Part shown: positions 5,912-6,049 of the stretch, in pieces
Layout of the letters: each line of letters starts with the position of its first letter
Numbering within the stretch: the stretch's first letter is position 1
Source: Bacteroidota bacterium
Lineage (GTDB): Bacteria > Bacteroidota > Bacteroidia > Bacteroidales > VadinHA17
Direction: 5' to 3'
Length of the DNA: 6,049 bases
NCBI GenBank assembly: GCA_030593185.1
Contig: JAUVHQ010000138.1
Coordinates: 1 to 6,049, forward strand
Position numbers and translations under genes: made by a program
Notes under the pieces: generated by a model
Databases searched by the model: none
Told to the model about the DNA's origin: nothing
What the model saw: only the letters and a program-made list of their open reading frames with translations

Positions 5912-5929
5912 TGCCACGTGAAATGCGAC
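5912..5929. repeat. Short inverted copy of the left-end repeat
   Basis: TGCCACGTGAAATGCGAC is the reverse complement of two separated parts of the left element: CGTGGCA (88-94) and GTCGCATTTCA (43-53), joined without the 34 bases between them (54-87). The join makes the palindrome CACGTG (5915-5920). The 12-base word GTGAAATGCGAC (5918-5929) exactly matches GTCGCATTTCAC at 43-54 in inverse orientation. Confidence 0.6.
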
Positions 5930-5978
5930 AAAGGCACTGAATAGTTACGAAAATATTAATTGAAATCAATAAACAGGA

Positions 5979-6049
5979 ATGGATAAAAACACAATAATCG
6001 GAATAATCCTGATAGCAGCTATCTTTATTCTTTTTGGCTGGTTCAATAC
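5979..6049 (+). CDS. yidC: Membrane protein insertase YidC, N-terminal fragment
   Basis: Only the first 23 codons are present: MDKNTIIGIILIAAIFILFGWFN, cut by the window end. A short charged start followed by one hydrophobic helix (about residues 5-23) matches the N-terminal anchor of Gram-negative YidC. The MDKNTI opening and the position after pyrG are typical of Bacteroidota. YidC inserts and folds inner-membrane proteins, with or without SecYEG; its catalytic five-helix core lies outside the window. ATG at 5979 directly follows CAGGA, which is too close to be a normal Shine-Dalgarno. The 204-base repeat-filled gap after pyrG leaves open whether yidC has its own promoter; I saw no good TAnnTTTG box there. 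The call rests on few residues plus context. Confidence 0.8.
   Translation, partial: MDKNTIIGIILIAAIFILFGWFN

Noticed and set aside
5674..5917. Two minus-strand open frames resembling hydrophobic membrane peptides
   Set aside because: They are antisense to the A/G-rich tract, where TTC/CTT codons automatically give Phe/Leu runs. There is no start signal or family resemblance.

Overview
The window looks like chromosomal DNA from a Bacteroidota member, probably Bacteroidales-like. Three things point there. The coding DNA is AT-rich. Promoter -7 boxes match the Bacteroidota form TAnnTTTG, and clear Shine-Dalgarno sequences are mostly lacking. The gene pair pyrG-yidC lies in the same direction, and the start of YidC (MDKNTIIGI...) is of the Bacteroidota type. 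No species can be named from the sequence alone.

Layout, left to right: (1) 1-94, a GC-rich, palindrome-rich intergenic repeat; (2) 104-821, trmD on the minus strand (tRNA m1G37 methyltransferase), whose last codons and stop lie inside a short tandem repeat; (3) 822-1117, a divergent intergenic region with the trmD promoter, a hexamer array, two adjacent hairpins and a likely hsp20 promoter; (4) 1118-1564, a small heat shock protein, followed by a strong intrinsic terminator at 1591-1623; (5) 1767-4046, a large acidic/coiled-coil protein with five DUF349 repeats and an internal 108-bp tandem duplication; (6) 4092-5774, pyrG (CTP synthase), with a TTG start and a Lys-rich C-terminal tail encoded by low-complexity DNA; (7) 5775-5978, a repeat-rich spacer; (8) 5979 to the window end, the start of yidC.

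The genes are mostly housekeeping: tRNA modification (TrmD), protein quality control (Hsp20), CTP synthesis (PyrG) and membrane protein insertion (YidC). The DUF349 protein has no established function. DUF349, pyrG and yidC share a strand and may be partly co-transcribed. hsp20 is a single-gene unit closed by its own terminator, and trmD is transcribed divergently.

I see no defence system, mobile gene, CRISPR array or RNA gene. The non-routine content is the repeats. The 3' ends of trmD and pyrG, at opposite ends of the window and on opposite strands, carry the same order of parts: a C-poor short tandem array running into the coding sequence, then a GTAAC-type word, then TGCCACG, then TGAAATGCGAC. 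The copy beyond trmD has 34 extra bases, including a hairpin, exactly where the copy beyond pyrG has a direct join. This looks like a dispersed intergenic repeat family that settles at gene ends and alters protein C-termini.
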